Positions 38,911 to 51,820 of a DNA stretch of 58,878 bases are shown one piece after another. The stretch comes from Halothiobacillus sp. Its GTDB lineage: Bacteria; Pseudomonadota; Gammaproteobacteria; Halothiobacillales; Halothiobacillaceae. Every line of letters begins with the position of its first letter. Position 1 is the first letter of the stretch. The stretch lies in assembly GCF_028710545.1 (NCBI RefSeq), contig NZ_JAQTTX010000012.1:1-58878 (forward strand), in the 5' to 3' direction. A program made the translations under genes and the position numbers. The notes under the pieces are model-generated. The model had not been told where the DNA came from, ran no database searches, and saw only the letters and a program-made list of their open reading frames with translations.

Positions 38911-39450
38911 CTAAAGCGGCGGCTGGCCGGGGCCACGTGCGCGCAGTTTCTGTTTGCGCCGTTTGTGGAGGATGACATTCAGCCGCCATAAAAACTGAAT
39001 GGTGAAAAAACTGATGACCGCGCTCAGGGACGCGAGCACGAGCAGGCCGGTCAGCAGTGGCAGCCAGATGACATGCAGTTGCATCATGACCCATTCAAAA
39101 GTGATGCCCGTCGTCGGCACAGTCACCGTGCAGCCCGTGAGCCAGGATCCGATGATATAGGCACCCCAGAGAATCGGCACCATGGTAAACGGGTTGGATA
39201 GCAACGGCATGGCAACGGCCAACGCAACATTCACCCGGAAAAAGACGGCGACGATGGCGGCCAGCAGCATCTGGAACGGTGTGGGCAGAAAAGCGATGAA
39301 CAGGCCTACGGCCACGCCGCCGGATACCGAACGCCGGTTCAGATGCCATAAATTCGGGTGCGCCAGCCACTTGGCAAAAGGGCGCATGAAAGCCGGAGCC
39401 AATACGGCCTCCTTGCTCGGGGCCCATTTGCGGAAAAACTTGCGCGGCAT
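38911..39450 (-). CDS. DUF2062 membrane protein
   Basis: This 179-residue integral membrane protein has the DUF2062 domain with two or three hydrophobic helices and the conserved GLFIAFLPTPFQMLLAA and PLLSNPFTMVPILWGAY segments (each a family hallmark with Pro in a helix). Function is unknown; some members are fused to glycosyltransferases. ATG at 39450 is preferred to the upstream in-frame start at 39489, because MPRKFFRKW is the typical opening. It lies between emrB and metH on the same strand. Confidence 0.82.
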   Translation of the reverse strand: MPRKFFRKWAPSKEAVLAPAFMRPFAKWLAHPNLWHLNRRSVSGGVAVGLFIAFLPTPFQMLLAAIVAVFFRVNVALAVAMPLLSNPFTMVPILWGAYIIGSWLTGCTVTVPTTGITFEWVMMQLHVIWLPLLTGLLVLASLSAVISFFTIQFLWRLNVILHKRRKQKLRARGPGQPPL

Positions 39451-39534
39451 AGCATTCTCGAACTGATTCAGAATCAGGAGTATAACCAATTCAGGCGACA
39501 GATAGCGGCCCGTCTCGTTTGAGCGGGCGGTGAA

Positions 39535-41088
39535 TTACTCGGCTGCGATAGATGGCGTCACATTCTTTTTCTGCCCGGATTTGAGCGCGAAGGCGACGGG
39601 GATCATGAACAGGAAGCTGGCAAAAATCAGCACAAACGCATCGTGATAGGACAGCATATTGGATTGTTGGCTCAATACGTTGGCCAGAATGGCCGCGCCT
39701 TGGGGGGATTGTGGGTTCAGGTGCAGTGGGGCGAGATACTGCCAGACGAGCGGGTTTTCGATCGTGATGCCGCCACCCAGCTGATTCCAGGCAACCTGAG
39801 CGTGGCGGCTGACCAAGGTGGCGACCAGCGAAATGCCGATGGAAGAGCCAACAGTTCGCACCAGGCTGTAAATCCCGGCTGCCTCGGCGGCAAAATGAGG
39901 TGCGAGCGTGGAAAATGCCGCCGTGGATAACGGCACGAAAATCATACCGATGCCCGCCCCCTGAAACAGCAGTGGCCAGACAATCTCCCACGTGTTGATG
40001 TCGAGGTTGTATTGCATCATGCCCCAGCTGCCCGCAAGGCTCAGGGCGATGCCGGTAATGATGATCAGGCGGATATCGACTTTACCGATAATGCGCCCCA
40101 CGATCATCATTGCCACCATGCTGGCAATCCCGCGCGGCGCCAACGCCATGCCGGTCGTCATCACCGGATAGCCCATTTCCTGCTCCAGCATCAAAGGTTG
40201 CACGAAAATCGCCCCGAACATGCCAAGCCCCATCAGCAGCATCACGCCATTGGCCAGGGTAAAGTTTCGATCCCGGAATATCTCAAGCGAAAAAACGGGT
40301 TTGCGGTTGGGCACAAAGCTCAGCCAGATGAAGAAAACCAATGCGACGACCGAAATAATGGCGGCCGTGACAATGATCGAGGAGGAAAACCAGTTGTCCT
40401 CATTGCCCCGATCCAGCACGTATTGCAGACCGCCAATCGACAACCCTAGGAGGGCGAAGCCCCACCAGTCCATCGTCCGCCCGGTCTTGCGCGGGATTCG
40501 CGGCACAAATCGGCCGACGACGAACAACGCCAGCAGGCCGACGGGCAGGTTGATGTAGAACGTCCAGCGCCAGTTGATGGTCTCGGTGATCCAACCGCCG
40601 ATGGTCGGGCCGAGGATAGGGCCGACCATCACCCCGATACCCCAGATCGCCATGGCCTTGCCCCGTTGATCCGGCGGGAACACCTGCACCATGATGGCTT
40701 GAGATAGCGGGACCAGTGCCGCACCGGCCACACCCTGCAGCAGGCGGAAACCGACAATCTGCGGCAGGTTGGCAGACAGGCCGCACAAAGCCGAAGACAG
40801 CACGAACAGCCCGATACTGAGCATCAGGTATTCCCGTTGGCCGAATTTGTCCGTGAAATAGCCGGTGAGCGGCATGATGATCGCGGATGCCACCAGGTAG
40901 CTGGTCAGTACCCAGGAAATCTGATCGGGCGAAGCCCCCAGATCACCGGCCATATAGGGCAGGGCAACCGAAGCGATGGTCGTATCGAGCACTTGCATGA
41001 CGGTGGCCGCCATCACGGCGAGCGTGATCATCACGCGCTCGAAGGCGGTCAGTTTGCTTGCATCGAATAGAGGGGGGGATTTGCTCAT
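39535..41088 (-). CDS. emrB: EmrB-type MFS drug exporter
   Basis: This 517-residue protein is a 14-helix major facilitator of the DHA2 family. It shows motif D1 (LDTTIASVALPYMAGDLGAS), WVLTSYLVASAIIMPLTGYF and the motif C GPILGPTIGGWI of drug antiporters. With EmrA and a TolC channel it forms a tripartite pump that exports hydrophobic compounds. It starts 23 bases after emrA. The TolC-type partner is not in the window. Confidence 0.94.
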   Translation of the reverse strand: MSKSPPLFDASKLTAFERVMITLAVMAATVMQVLDTTIASVALPYMAGDLGASPDQISWVLTSYLVASAIIMPLTGYFTDKFGQREYLMLSIGLFVLSSALCGLSANLPQIVGFRLLQGVAGAALVPLSQAIMVQVFPPDQRGKAMAIWGIGVMVGPILGPTIGGWITETINWRWTFYINLPVGLLALFVVGRFVPRIPRKTGRTMDWWGFALLGLSIGGLQYVLDRGNEDNWFSSSIIVTAAIISVVALVFFIWLSFVPNRKPVFSLEIFRDRNFTLANGVMLLMGLGMFGAIFVQPLMLEQEMGYPVMTTGMALAPRGIASMVAMMIVGRIIGKVDIRLIIITGIALSLAGSWGMMQYNLDINTWEIVWPLLFQGAGIGMIFVPLSTAAFSTLAPHFAAEAAGIYSLVRTVGSSIGISLVATLVSRHAQVAWNQLGGGITIENPLVWQYLAPLHLNPQSPQGAAILANVLSQQSNMLSYHDAFVLIFASFLFMIPVAFALKSGQKKNVTPSIAAE

Positions 41089-41111
41089 GGCTGGGGCTGA
41101 TCTGTTCGGCT

Positions 41112-42311
41112 CTAGTGCGGGTTCGCTTTGGATGGCGTCACGAGTCCACTGAGCCCGATAACGCCAAGCAGTGACTGCACGAAACTTTCAGGATTTTTTG
41201 TCAGTTCGATGCGGGTCGTCGTGCTGGTGCCGATGGGCAGATGGTGCTGCGTATCGGTGTCGTCCAGTACGATGCGAACCGGCACGCGCTGGGTGACCTT
41301 GACCCAATTGCCGGTTGCGTTTTGCGGTGGAAGCAGCGAGAAGGCATTGCCTGCCCCTGCCGCGATCGAAAGCACGTGTCCTTTGAATACATGTCCCGGA
41401 TAGATATCGGACTCGATCTGTGCCGGTTGCCCCACACGGATTTCTCCCAGTTCCGTTTCCTTGACGTTGGCGTCTACCCACAGGCCGGTTGTGGCCACGA
41501 TCGAGCAGACGGTTTGATGGGCGCTGACGGGTTGGCCCGGTTCGATCGAGTAATTGGCGAGTCGGCCGGACATGGGCGCGCGCACGACAGTTTGGCTCAG
41601 GTTGTACTCCGCCTGCGACAACTGGGCCTTGGCCGCCTTGATTCGATCATTCTCCGAGCCGCTGGCGCCTGCGCTGGCCTTGGTTTGATCCAGTTGCGCA
41701 CGAGCCTGTTCAACGGCGGCTTTGGCTACTGCCAGAGCGGATTGGGCATCAGAAAGCGCCTGTTCGGACACGAATTGCTTGTTCTTGATGTTCGTCAACC
41801 GATACAAATGATCACGAGCCTGCTGGGCGGCTGCTTCCTGTCGCAGGAGCTCGGCCTGAGCCGTGATGATCGCTGCGTCGGCGGTTTGCTGCTCGCGCTT
41901 TGCCGCACTTAAGCCGGCCTTTGCCGCATCCACCGCGAGTTGATAGGGCGTGGGGTCGAGCGTGAACAGCACGTCGCCTTTTTTTACGTCTTTATTATTT
42001 TGCCATGGCGTAGTCTGAAGCAGACCGGATACTTCGGGCCCGATTTGCGTCTGGTTGCCGTTGATGAACGCATCTTCGGTCGAAATGAATTGTTGGTTGT
42101 AGCGCAGATAACCCAATCCCAGCCAGGTGGCCAGGAGCAGGAAAAACAGAATCAGGAACAGGCGGTGCCGAGAGGCTTTCGACTTGGGAGTGGGGGCGCT
42201 GTGTCGTTGAGTTTCAGATGCTTTGTTAAAGTCATCCGAAGGAGCAGCAGAAGGCTCGGGAGGCGTGTTTAAGGGGGCCTCAGATTTCGTCTCCTTCGCT
42301 GTTTGATTCAT
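41112..42311 (-). CDS. emrA: EmrA-type membrane fusion protein
   Basis: This 399-residue adaptor has a cytoplasmic N-terminal stretch, one membrane helix (LFLILFFLLLATWLGLG), a lipoyl domain split by a coiled coil (about 125-230) and a C-terminal beta-barrel region, the layout of EmrA. It links EmrB to an outer-membrane channel. The start lies inside the marR gene: marR ends at 42280, so the two overlap by 32 bases and are coupled. The long Pro/Ser/Thr-rich N-terminus (about 1-45) is an unusual feature. Confidence 0.92.
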   Translation of the reverse strand: MNQTAKETKSEAPLNTPPEPSAAPSDDFNKASETQRHSAPTPKSKASRHRLFLILFFLLLATWLGLGYLRYNQQFISTEDAFINGNQTQIGPEVSGLLQTTPWQNNKDVKKGDVLFTLDPTPYQLAVDAAKAGLSAAKREQQTADAAIITAQAELLRQEAAAQQARDHLYRLTNIKNKQFVSEQALSDAQSALAVAKAAVEQARAQLDQTKASAGASGSENDRIKAAKAQLSQAEYNLSQTVVRAPMSGRLANYSIEPGQPVSAHQTVCSIVATTGLWVDANVKETELGEIRVGQPAQIESDIYPGHVFKGHVLSIAAGAGNAFSLLPPQNATGNWVKVTQRVPVRIVLDDTDTQHHLPIGTSTTTRIELTKNPESFVQSLLGVIGLSGLVTPSKANPH

Positions 42312-42759
42312 GACACATCTGCTCCAGGTTATGTTTCAGTTTGCTCATCAGACGGATGTAGTCTTCCCGTTCTCCTTGATCAAGCACATCTACAATGCTG
42401 TGCCGCACCATGCCGAGTTTCATGTCGGCTTCCTTGATTTGCGGCAGTGCCGAATCAATCAGCCAGATCGTTTTCGCGCGGCGATCGGTCGGCGCAACAC
42501 GGCGCTCGATCCAGTTCAGACGCTCCAGGCTGTCGAGCAGTTTGACCAGTGTCGGCCCTTCAATTGCCAGCGCGCTGGCCAGTTCTTTCTGGGTTCGACC
42601 CTGACCTTCATCACGCAACACGCGAATGACGGACCATGCTGATGCCGTGAGATCGTATTCCGCCAGTACGGTATTGAGTTGGGAGCGCCACATGCGAGAC
42701 GTATCGAAAAGCAGGCGAGCAATCTGTTCGTCCGACATCGTTGCGTGTTCTTTAAGCAT
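42280..42759 (-). CDS. MarR-family transcriptional regulator
   Basis: This 159-residue winged-helix repressor has the MarR fold; the recognition region reads RTQKELASALAIEGPTLVKLLDSLE and the wing IERRVAPTDRRAKTI. It is first in a marR-emrA-emrB operon and, by analogy with EmrR and similar regulators, should repress the pump until a drug or phenolic compound binds. ATG at 42759 follows AGGTGA at eight bases; a GTG at 42771 and an ATG at 42738 are alternatives. The upstream AT-rich region (42760-42800) is its likely operator. Confidence 0.9.
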   Translation of the reverse strand: MLKEHATMSDEQIARLLFDTSRMWRSQLNTVLAEYDLTASAWSVIRVLRDEGQGRTQKELASALAIEGPTLVKLLDSLERLNWIERRVAPTDRRAKTIWLIDSALPQIKEADMKLGMVRHSIVDVLDQGEREDYIRLMSKLKHNLEQMCHESNSEGDEI

Positions 42760-43049
42760 AATAGTAGTCACCTAATGATTTTTCCAGTTAATTATATATG
42801 CCATAAACCGATGATTGTGAGTCAACTTCACTCATCGCCCTGTGCTGCCACAGGGTGCCGAGCTGTTGCCTTCTGCCTGAATTTCATGCGGATCAGGTCT
42901 TCCCGATGAACCAATGAGTCAGTCTAATCAAAACCATAGTATAAAAAATATGTAGACATAAATAAATTTAAGAATCTTCCCGTTGGAAATAGGTAGATGA
43001 ATAGTCAGCCTCAAGTCCGACAGGCTCCCGGTTTTGCGGGTGGTGCAAA
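42760..43049. other. Divergent intergenic region of marR and pyrG
   Basis: No gene is seen here. Going from marR: an AT-rich stretch with TATATAAT on the minus strand (about 42790-42800), then TTGACT further upstream at a spacing of 23 bases, too long for a standard promoter; a hairpin CCCTGTG (42838-42844) with CACAGGG (42849-42855); an AT-rich tract (42940-42975); and a structured part with CCTCAAG (43009-43015) pairing with CTTGAGG (43055-43061), enclosing CCCG/CGGG (43027-43040). The outer repeat overlaps the pyrG promoter and could be an operator. Confidence 0.45.
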
Positions 43050-43078
43050 TTGTTCTTGAGGGCCGAATGTCTTATGAT
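43050..43078 (+). promoter_or_regulatory. Probable pyrG promoter
   Basis: TTGTTC (43050-43055) and TATGAT (43073-43078) are 17 bases apart, giving a plausible sigma-70 promoter about 130 bases before pyrG. It would transcribe the pyrG-kdsA-eno-ftsB-ispD-ispF run. Confidence 0.5.
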
Positions 43079-43185
43079 GCCAGTCCATCAACTTTGCCGT
43101 CCTGGTTAATTTTGCCGCCGATTCCTTTTTGCGCGCATTGGGCTCGCCGCTTTGCATGAATTTCTGGTTGGCTTTTTCGTTTTAG

Positions 43186-47062
<3,877 letters not shown>

Positions 47063-47087
47063 GATCATTCGACCACGAATTGTCGAT

Positions 47088-47519
47088 ATGAATCGAGCCA
47101 TCCGCCAATCTTTGCTGATAGGTTTGCTGATCATTCTTGGCAGCCTTCAGTGGCGGCTCTGGTTTGGTGAGTCTTCGCTACCCGAGCTTTGGCACAAGCA
47201 GGCCCGATTGGCGGACATGCTGCAAACACAAGAGGCATTGACCGAACGTAATCGACGGTTACTTGCTGAGGTGGATGATCTCAAGACGGGTTTGGGCACC
47301 GTTGAGGCACTTGCTCGTCTGGATTTGGGGATGATCGGGCCGAATGAGACCTTCTACCAGGTCATTGAAGATGCTCAAACCGAGCAGATCACCCCCAATA
47401 CGCTGACTGCACCGCAAACCATGTCGGGGAACCCTGAACCCAATCCATCGGCGTCATCAGCCGGATCGGGACAGGGTGCGGCTGCAACAGCGGTCAATCC
47501 CGTGACCAGCGCACACTGA
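47088..47519 (+). CDS. ftsB: Cell division protein FtsB
   Basis: This 143-residue bitopic membrane protein of the divisome complex FtsQBL has one membrane helix (about 7-22), a coiled coil with leucine repeats (about 35-70), and the family ending RLDLGMIGPNETFYQVI. Typical FtsB has about 100 residues; here an extra 45-residue C-terminal tail of low complexity (Thr, Pro, Ser, Gly, Ala) is added. It starts 25 bases after eno and lies before ispD, as in E. coli. Confidence 0.9.
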   Translation: MNRAIRQSLLIGLLIILGSLQWRLWFGESSLPELWHKQARLADMLQTQEALTERNRRLLAEVDDLKTGLGTVEALARLDLGMIGPNETFYQVIEDAQTEQITPNTLTAPQTMSGNPEPNPSASSAGSGQGAAATAVNPVTSAH

Positions 47520-47538
47520 TTTTTGGGCTCAAGTTTCT

Positions 47539-48318
47539 TTGATTTCGTCGTCTTTATCCCCGAATGATTCGAGCATCGATGATTGGTGGTTGGTGCTGCC
47601 TGCCGCCGGTGCTGGGCGGCGTATGGGCGCCGATCAACCCAAACAGCATTTGAGAATTGATCGGCGGACTCTGGTTGAAGTCACCCTGTCTCGTTTCATC
47701 GGCCTGCCCGGAATCAAAGGGGCTGTACTGGCACTGGCAGCAGGTGATGAACTGACGCCGAAGCTTCTGGCTTCTTTTTCGGCGTTCCCGCTCCACTTCA
47801 CCCAAGGCGGTGCCACCCGTTCAGATAGCGTGCTGGCCGCATTGAACTATCTTTCCGGCAAACAGGCGGTTGACCGGCAAAGTTGGGTCTTGGTGCATGA
47901 TGCCGCGCGTCCCTGTGTTCGACCCGCCGATGTTTACAAGCTGCTCGAAGCAGTACGTGGTTCTGATGCGGGTGGTTTACTGGCGGTACCCGTGCGGGAT
48001 ACCCTGAAACAGGCGGATGAGCGGAACTGTGTTTCGATGACCGTGCCGCGAGACGGCGTGTTTCATGCACTCACACCCCAGGCATTCAGGCTGGGGCCTT
48101 TGGCTGCGGCAATGGATCGCGCTCATCAGGATGGTGTGATCCTCACGGACGAATCCTCGGCGATGGAACATGTCGGCATGAAACCATTGTTGGTGAAAGG
48201 ACATGCCGATAACCTCAAGATCACGCATCCCGATGATTTGCCGTTGGCTAGATTGATTTTGCAGGCCCAGTCCGCCTTCCAGTCGGCCTTGGTTGGCGAT
48301 ACGGCAACTCCAGAATAA
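47539..48318 (+). CDS. ispD: 2-C-methyl-D-erythritol 4-phosphate cytidylyltransferase
   Basis: This 259-residue enzyme joins CTP and methylerythritol phosphate in the non-mevalonate isoprenoid pathway. The nucleotide-binding opening LPAAGAGRRMGADQPKQHL (family consensus) and HDAARPCVRP are present. The first in-frame start is TTG at 47539, as no ATG lies before the conserved motif, so the gene probably starts with TTG and is translated weakly (ribosome site is poor). ispF follows 16 bases after its stop. Confidence 0.93.
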   Translation: MISSSLSPNDSSIDDWWLVLPAAGAGRRMGADQPKQHLRIDRRTLVEVTLSRFIGLPGIKGAVLALAAGDELTPKLLASFSAFPLHFTQGGATRSDSVLAALNYLSGKQAVDRQSWVLVHDAARPCVRPADVYKLLEAVRGSDAGGLLAVPVRDTLKQADERNCVSMTVPRDGVFHALTPQAFRLGPLAAAMDRAHQDGVILTDESSAMEHVGMKPLLVKGHADNLKITHPDDLPLARLILQAQSAFQSALVGDTATPE

Positions 48319-48334
48319 ACAGATCGGAGCAGTT

Positions 48335-48856
48335 ATGAGCGAGCAACAACCGTCGTCATTCCAGTCCGTGCCTTGGCGGGTCGGGCACGGGTTTGATGTG
48401 CACGCGTTCAAGGCGGGCGACCACCTGATGATCGGCGGGGTGCGTATCCCGTTCGATCGGGCTTTCAAGGCCCATTCCGACGGTGATGTGTTGATTCACG
48501 CGCTTTGCGATGCGCTACTGGGTGCGGCGGGTTTGGGGGATATCGGCCAGCATTTCCCCGATACGGATCCCGCGTACCTCGGGATTGACAGCACACGTCT
48601 GCTGACCCGTGTACATGCGCTTTTGAGGTCACACCAATGGCGTATCGGCAATGCCGACTTGACGATCATTGCCGAGGCGCCTCGAATGAGTGCCCATATC
48701 CCGGCAATGCGGACGCGATTGGCCGATCTTCTGCAGATGGATGTCGGTGCGCTGAACATCAAGGCCACCACGACAGAGCGCTTGGGCTTTACCGGTCGGG
48801 GTGAGGGTATCGCGGCAGAAGCAGTGGTGTTGATTGTCCGCACGGACGTGACCTGA
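48335..48856 (+). CDS. ispF: 2-C-methyl-D-erythritol 2,4-cyclodiphosphate synthase
   Basis: This 173-residue zinc enzyme forms the cyclic diphosphate in the methylerythritol pathway. The metal ligands lie in GHGFDVHAF and the later HSDGDVLIHALCDALLGAA; FPDTDP and the C-terminal TTERLGFTGRGEGIAAEAV complete the family pattern. ATG at 48335 has GGAG at six bases; the longer in-frame version from 48293 would overlap ispD and is not needed. It ends the pyrG-ispF run. Confidence 0.96.
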   Translation: MSEQQPSSFQSVPWRVGHGFDVHAFKAGDHLMIGGVRIPFDRAFKAHSDGDVLIHALCDALLGAAGLGDIGQHFPDTDPAYLGIDSTRLLTRVHALLRSHQWRIGNADLTIIAEAPRMSAHIPAMRTRLADLLQMDVGALNIKATTTERLGFTGRGEGIAAEAVVLIVRTDVT

Positions 48857-48904
48857 TATCAAGTCAGCTCGGTGGTGTGTCTTTTTCCGCTTCCCGATGA
48901 TGGG

Positions 48905-51589
48905 TTATGGATTAAGCGGTTTGGCTGAATTGCTCTCTTCGATCCAGCGCCGCCACCAGAGATCTTGCGTATGCTTATGTGTTTTGGCTCGATAGAGCGC
49001 CGCGTCCGCACGCCGCAATAACAAGTCGCTCTCTGCACCGTCATCGGGATACAGTGCCACGCCCATGCTCATACCTACCCAAGCCAGTTGTCCCTCTTCA
49101 ATCTCGAACGGAGTCTCAATGGCTTCGTGCAGGCGTTCGAGTATCCGTTGTAGCTGCTGCGCGAGATTACCATCATCAAGATAGCCGATGATAATCACGA
49201 ATTCGTCGCCGCCGATTCGTGCCAGGACATCATGATCGCGCAAACGTTCTGAAAGGCGTTGAGATACTAACTTGAGCAACCGGTCGCCTGCTTCATGGCC
49301 ATAGGTGTCATTGACTGGCTTGAAATCGTCGAGGTCAAGCATGCCTACAGCCAGAGGCTGATTCGTCAATCGGGCTTGATGGACGCGCTCCTCCAGGGTT
49401 TTTTCCAGCGCTCTGCGGTTCAGCAGATGGGTGAGTGGATCATGCAGGGATTGATATTCGAGGCGTTCATTGAGTCGCCGCATCGCGGTGATGTCCCGCA
49501 GGACGCAGACAAAATTGGTTCGTTGGTTTGATTCGTTGATGACGGGGTTGATGGTCATCAAGCTCCAGAATTCTCGACCATCTTTCTGTTTGATCGGTGT
49601 TTGGCCTCGATAGCTTTTGCCTTCGTTCTGGATTTTCTGAACCACGGATCTGATGTCGTTCGGACTGTGGTGGCCGAGAAGATCGGCCAGAGAGGCGCCC
49701 TGGATGTCCGGCAGCGCCAGCCCAGTCTGAGCGGTGAAGGCCGCGTTGACGTAGATAATGTGCTGTTGGTTGTCGGTGATCACGACACCTTCCTGGATCG
49801 CGGCCAGGGCCGAGGCCAGAAGGCGTTGCTGGCTGAGGGCTTCGTGGTACTCCGTGATGTCGGTGATCATCCAGGTTTCATCGAAACCCGGTAGGTTGAA
49901 TGCTTGTCCTGTCAGGCTAAACCAGCGAATTTCCCCATTGTCTACCCGTCGAAACTGGGCCTCGAAGTGAACCTGTTCACCTTTGGCAAAAGCTTCTGGA
50001 ATCAGTTTGAGCAGGTGTGCCTGATCTTCTGGGCGATAGTAATAATCACGCGTCGGGCGGTTCACCAGATCCTGTGGACTGGCGGCACCGATCAAGTCGG
50101 CCAAGCGCTGGTTGGCGAATTTGATGATGCGGTTGTGCAGCAACATGATGCCAGCGGATGAATTATCCAGAATGGCCCGATTAAAGGCAGAACTCATGCG
50201 TTCACGTTTTATGAGCTCCAGCCGATCGAGCCCTCGCGAAATATCTTCGGCAAGTTCCTCGAAGAGCGGCTGGAACTCCGTTAAGTCTCTGGCTTCCGGG
50301 TAGTAGACAACCAACAAGGCTTGAATTTCACCATCTCGTCGAAGCGGCAAGCTGGCTACTGCCCACAGACCAAAAGCACGTGCGCGTTCTTGCCACTCGC
50401 AGGGAAACGGAGAGATGCTGGGGTCGGTGCTGAAAAATGGCCGGCCACTGTTCCAGGTCTGGATGCAGAAACCCTGACCCGTGTAGTGATCCGGGTCGAT
50501 TGATAAACGCAGTCCATTCAGAAACTCCGTCCTGCCCGCCGCGGCCAGAAATTTGAAAACACCCTGTTCATCCGGTCGCCCGACCCACATGAGTGCAAGT
50601 TGCCCTTCATCGATGCCGATCTTGCAGATCTGGTCGAATAGCTGGTTTTCATCCTCGGCATCTGCGATCACCTGGTTTATTTCGGCGAGCATCCGATTGA
50701 ACTGGGAGAACCGCTGCAAGTGTTGATTGGCGTGCGCTCGTTCATGCAATAGGCGTCGGGTGAGTAGTGAAACGGCACCCAGGAAGAGCATCAGACTGAA
50801 CTCAAGAATCCAGCGTTGCCATGCCGTTGCCTGGTAACGTTGCCAGGCGAGATCGGCTGTACCATAGACATCGACACAGAGCGGTGTGCCAATGACTTTC
50901 GCCTGGTTCTGAGTCTCAAGGGGTGAGGGATCATCGTTGGTAGAAATTACGCCATCGCGCCATTCCCCCAGAATTTTATTGGAGCGCGTGTCTTTTATGC
51001 GAAAGACCCACGGTGCGTTTTTTAGATCGAATGCCATCAAATGAGTCAGTCGATAAGGTGAGCCGACAAAAAAGCGAACGCCGCCATCGGGATTTTTTAC
51101 GCGGTAACGCATCGCAAGAAAATAGCCGCCGAAGCGAGTGGCAAACTTACTTTCACCCAGCAGAAAATCCGGGTGCCCCTCCAAAGGATTGAATTGATTC
51201 GCCTCAACGATGGGTTTTTGACTTTGCTTGATGGATGACCAGAGGATTTTGCTACCGTCGGCAGAAAGGATGTTCAGCGCGTAAAAATCCGGATGGATAT
51301 CCATGAACCGCTTAAGGGAGCGAACAGTTCTTGGTGAGAGATCAGTCGGATCGGTCTCTTCATCGAGCAGATTGGTACCGATAAATTCGAGTTCGATAAA
51401 TTGCGTCAGAAGCCGAGTATGAATCTGGCTGGCGTACACCGCGGCGGCACGGTCTGCATCTTGATTGGTGCTGAGCGTGGTTTGCTGGAACTGTTGGTAC
51501 TCACTGATCACGATCCAGATCAAAAGTATCAGAGCCGGTAAGCCCAGCAGAAGATTAATAGCAAGCGGACGGGTGAAAAAACGAATCAT
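48905..51589 (-). CDS. Membrane GAF-PAS-PAS-GGDEF diguanylate cyclase
   Basis: This protein of about 894 residues is a sensory diguanylate cyclase. Parts in order: membrane helix (about 5-28), a periplasmic sensor domain (to about 255), a second helix (ILEFSLMLFLGAVSLL), a GAF domain (about 310-470), two PAS domains (about 490-610 and 615-735) and GGDEF (about 745-890). The GGDEF signature is intact, and an inhibitory I-site RDHD lies five residues before it, so it should make cyclic di-GMP with product inhibition. No EAL domain. ATG at 51589 is chosen; TTG at 51625 is an alternative. It is convergent with ispF. Confidence 0.93.
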   Translation of the reverse strand: MIRFFTRPLAINLLLGLPALILLIWIVISEYQQFQQTTLSTNQDADRAAAVYASQIHTRLLTQFIELEFIGTNLLDEETDPTDLSPRTVRSLKRFMDIHPDFYALNILSADGSKILWSSIKQSQKPIVEANQFNPLEGHPDFLLGESKFATRFGGYFLAMRYRVKNPDGGVRFFVGSPYRLTHLMAFDLKNAPWVFRIKDTRSNKILGEWRDGVISTNDDPSPLETQNQAKVIGTPLCVDVYGTADLAWQRYQATAWQRWILEFSLMLFLGAVSLLTRRLLHERAHANQHLQRFSQFNRMLAEINQVIADAEDENQLFDQICKIGIDEGQLALMWVGRPDEQGVFKFLAAAGRTEFLNGLRLSIDPDHYTGQGFCIQTWNSGRPFFSTDPSISPFPCEWQERARAFGLWAVASLPLRRDGEIQALLVVYYPEARDLTEFQPLFEELAEDISRGLDRLELIKRERMSSAFNRAILDNSSAGIMLLHNRIIKFANQRLADLIGAASPQDLVNRPTRDYYYRPEDQAHLLKLIPEAFAKGEQVHFEAQFRRVDNGEIRWFSLTGQAFNLPGFDETWMITDITEYHEALSQQRLLASALAAIQEGVVITDNQQHIIYVNAAFTAQTGLALPDIQGASLADLLGHHSPNDIRSVVQKIQNEGKSYRGQTPIKQKDGREFWSLMTINPVINESNQRTNFVCVLRDITAMRRLNERLEYQSLHDPLTHLLNRRALEKTLEERVHQARLTNQPLAVGMLDLDDFKPVNDTYGHEAGDRLLKLVSQRLSERLRDHDVLARIGGDEFVIIIGYLDDGNLAQQLQRILERLHEAIETPFEIEEGQLAWVGMSMGVALYPDDGAESDLLLRRADAALYRAKTHKHTQDLWWRRWIEESNSAKPLNP

Positions 51590-51726
51590 GCGATCATTTT
51601 TTGTTTTGGTAGCCGCATTAATCAAAGAATTCGTTCTCTTATTCTGTTCTTTAGTTGCGCCATGATCCTACTTGGACGATGGAACCGATCGGCCTTAACC
51701 CGTTTTCGATTTTACGCTCAAAATAC

Positions 51727-51754
51727 AAAAACCCCCAGCATAAAAGCTGAGGGT
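51727..51754 (-). terminator. Terminator of dsbD
   Basis: On the minus strand a 9-bp stem (51754-51746 with 51739-51731, one G-U pair) closes on a six-base loop and is followed by a T-run (A-run at 51727-51730 on plus). It lies about 65 bases after the dsbD stop; the plus strand also has a T-run after the stem, so it may work both ways. Confidence 0.85.
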
Positions 51755-51820
51755 TTTTCTGTGTTTCTTATTCTGGGCGACTTTGCAAGAGTCAGCCCAC
51801 TTCAGTTGGTGGCTGTCACC

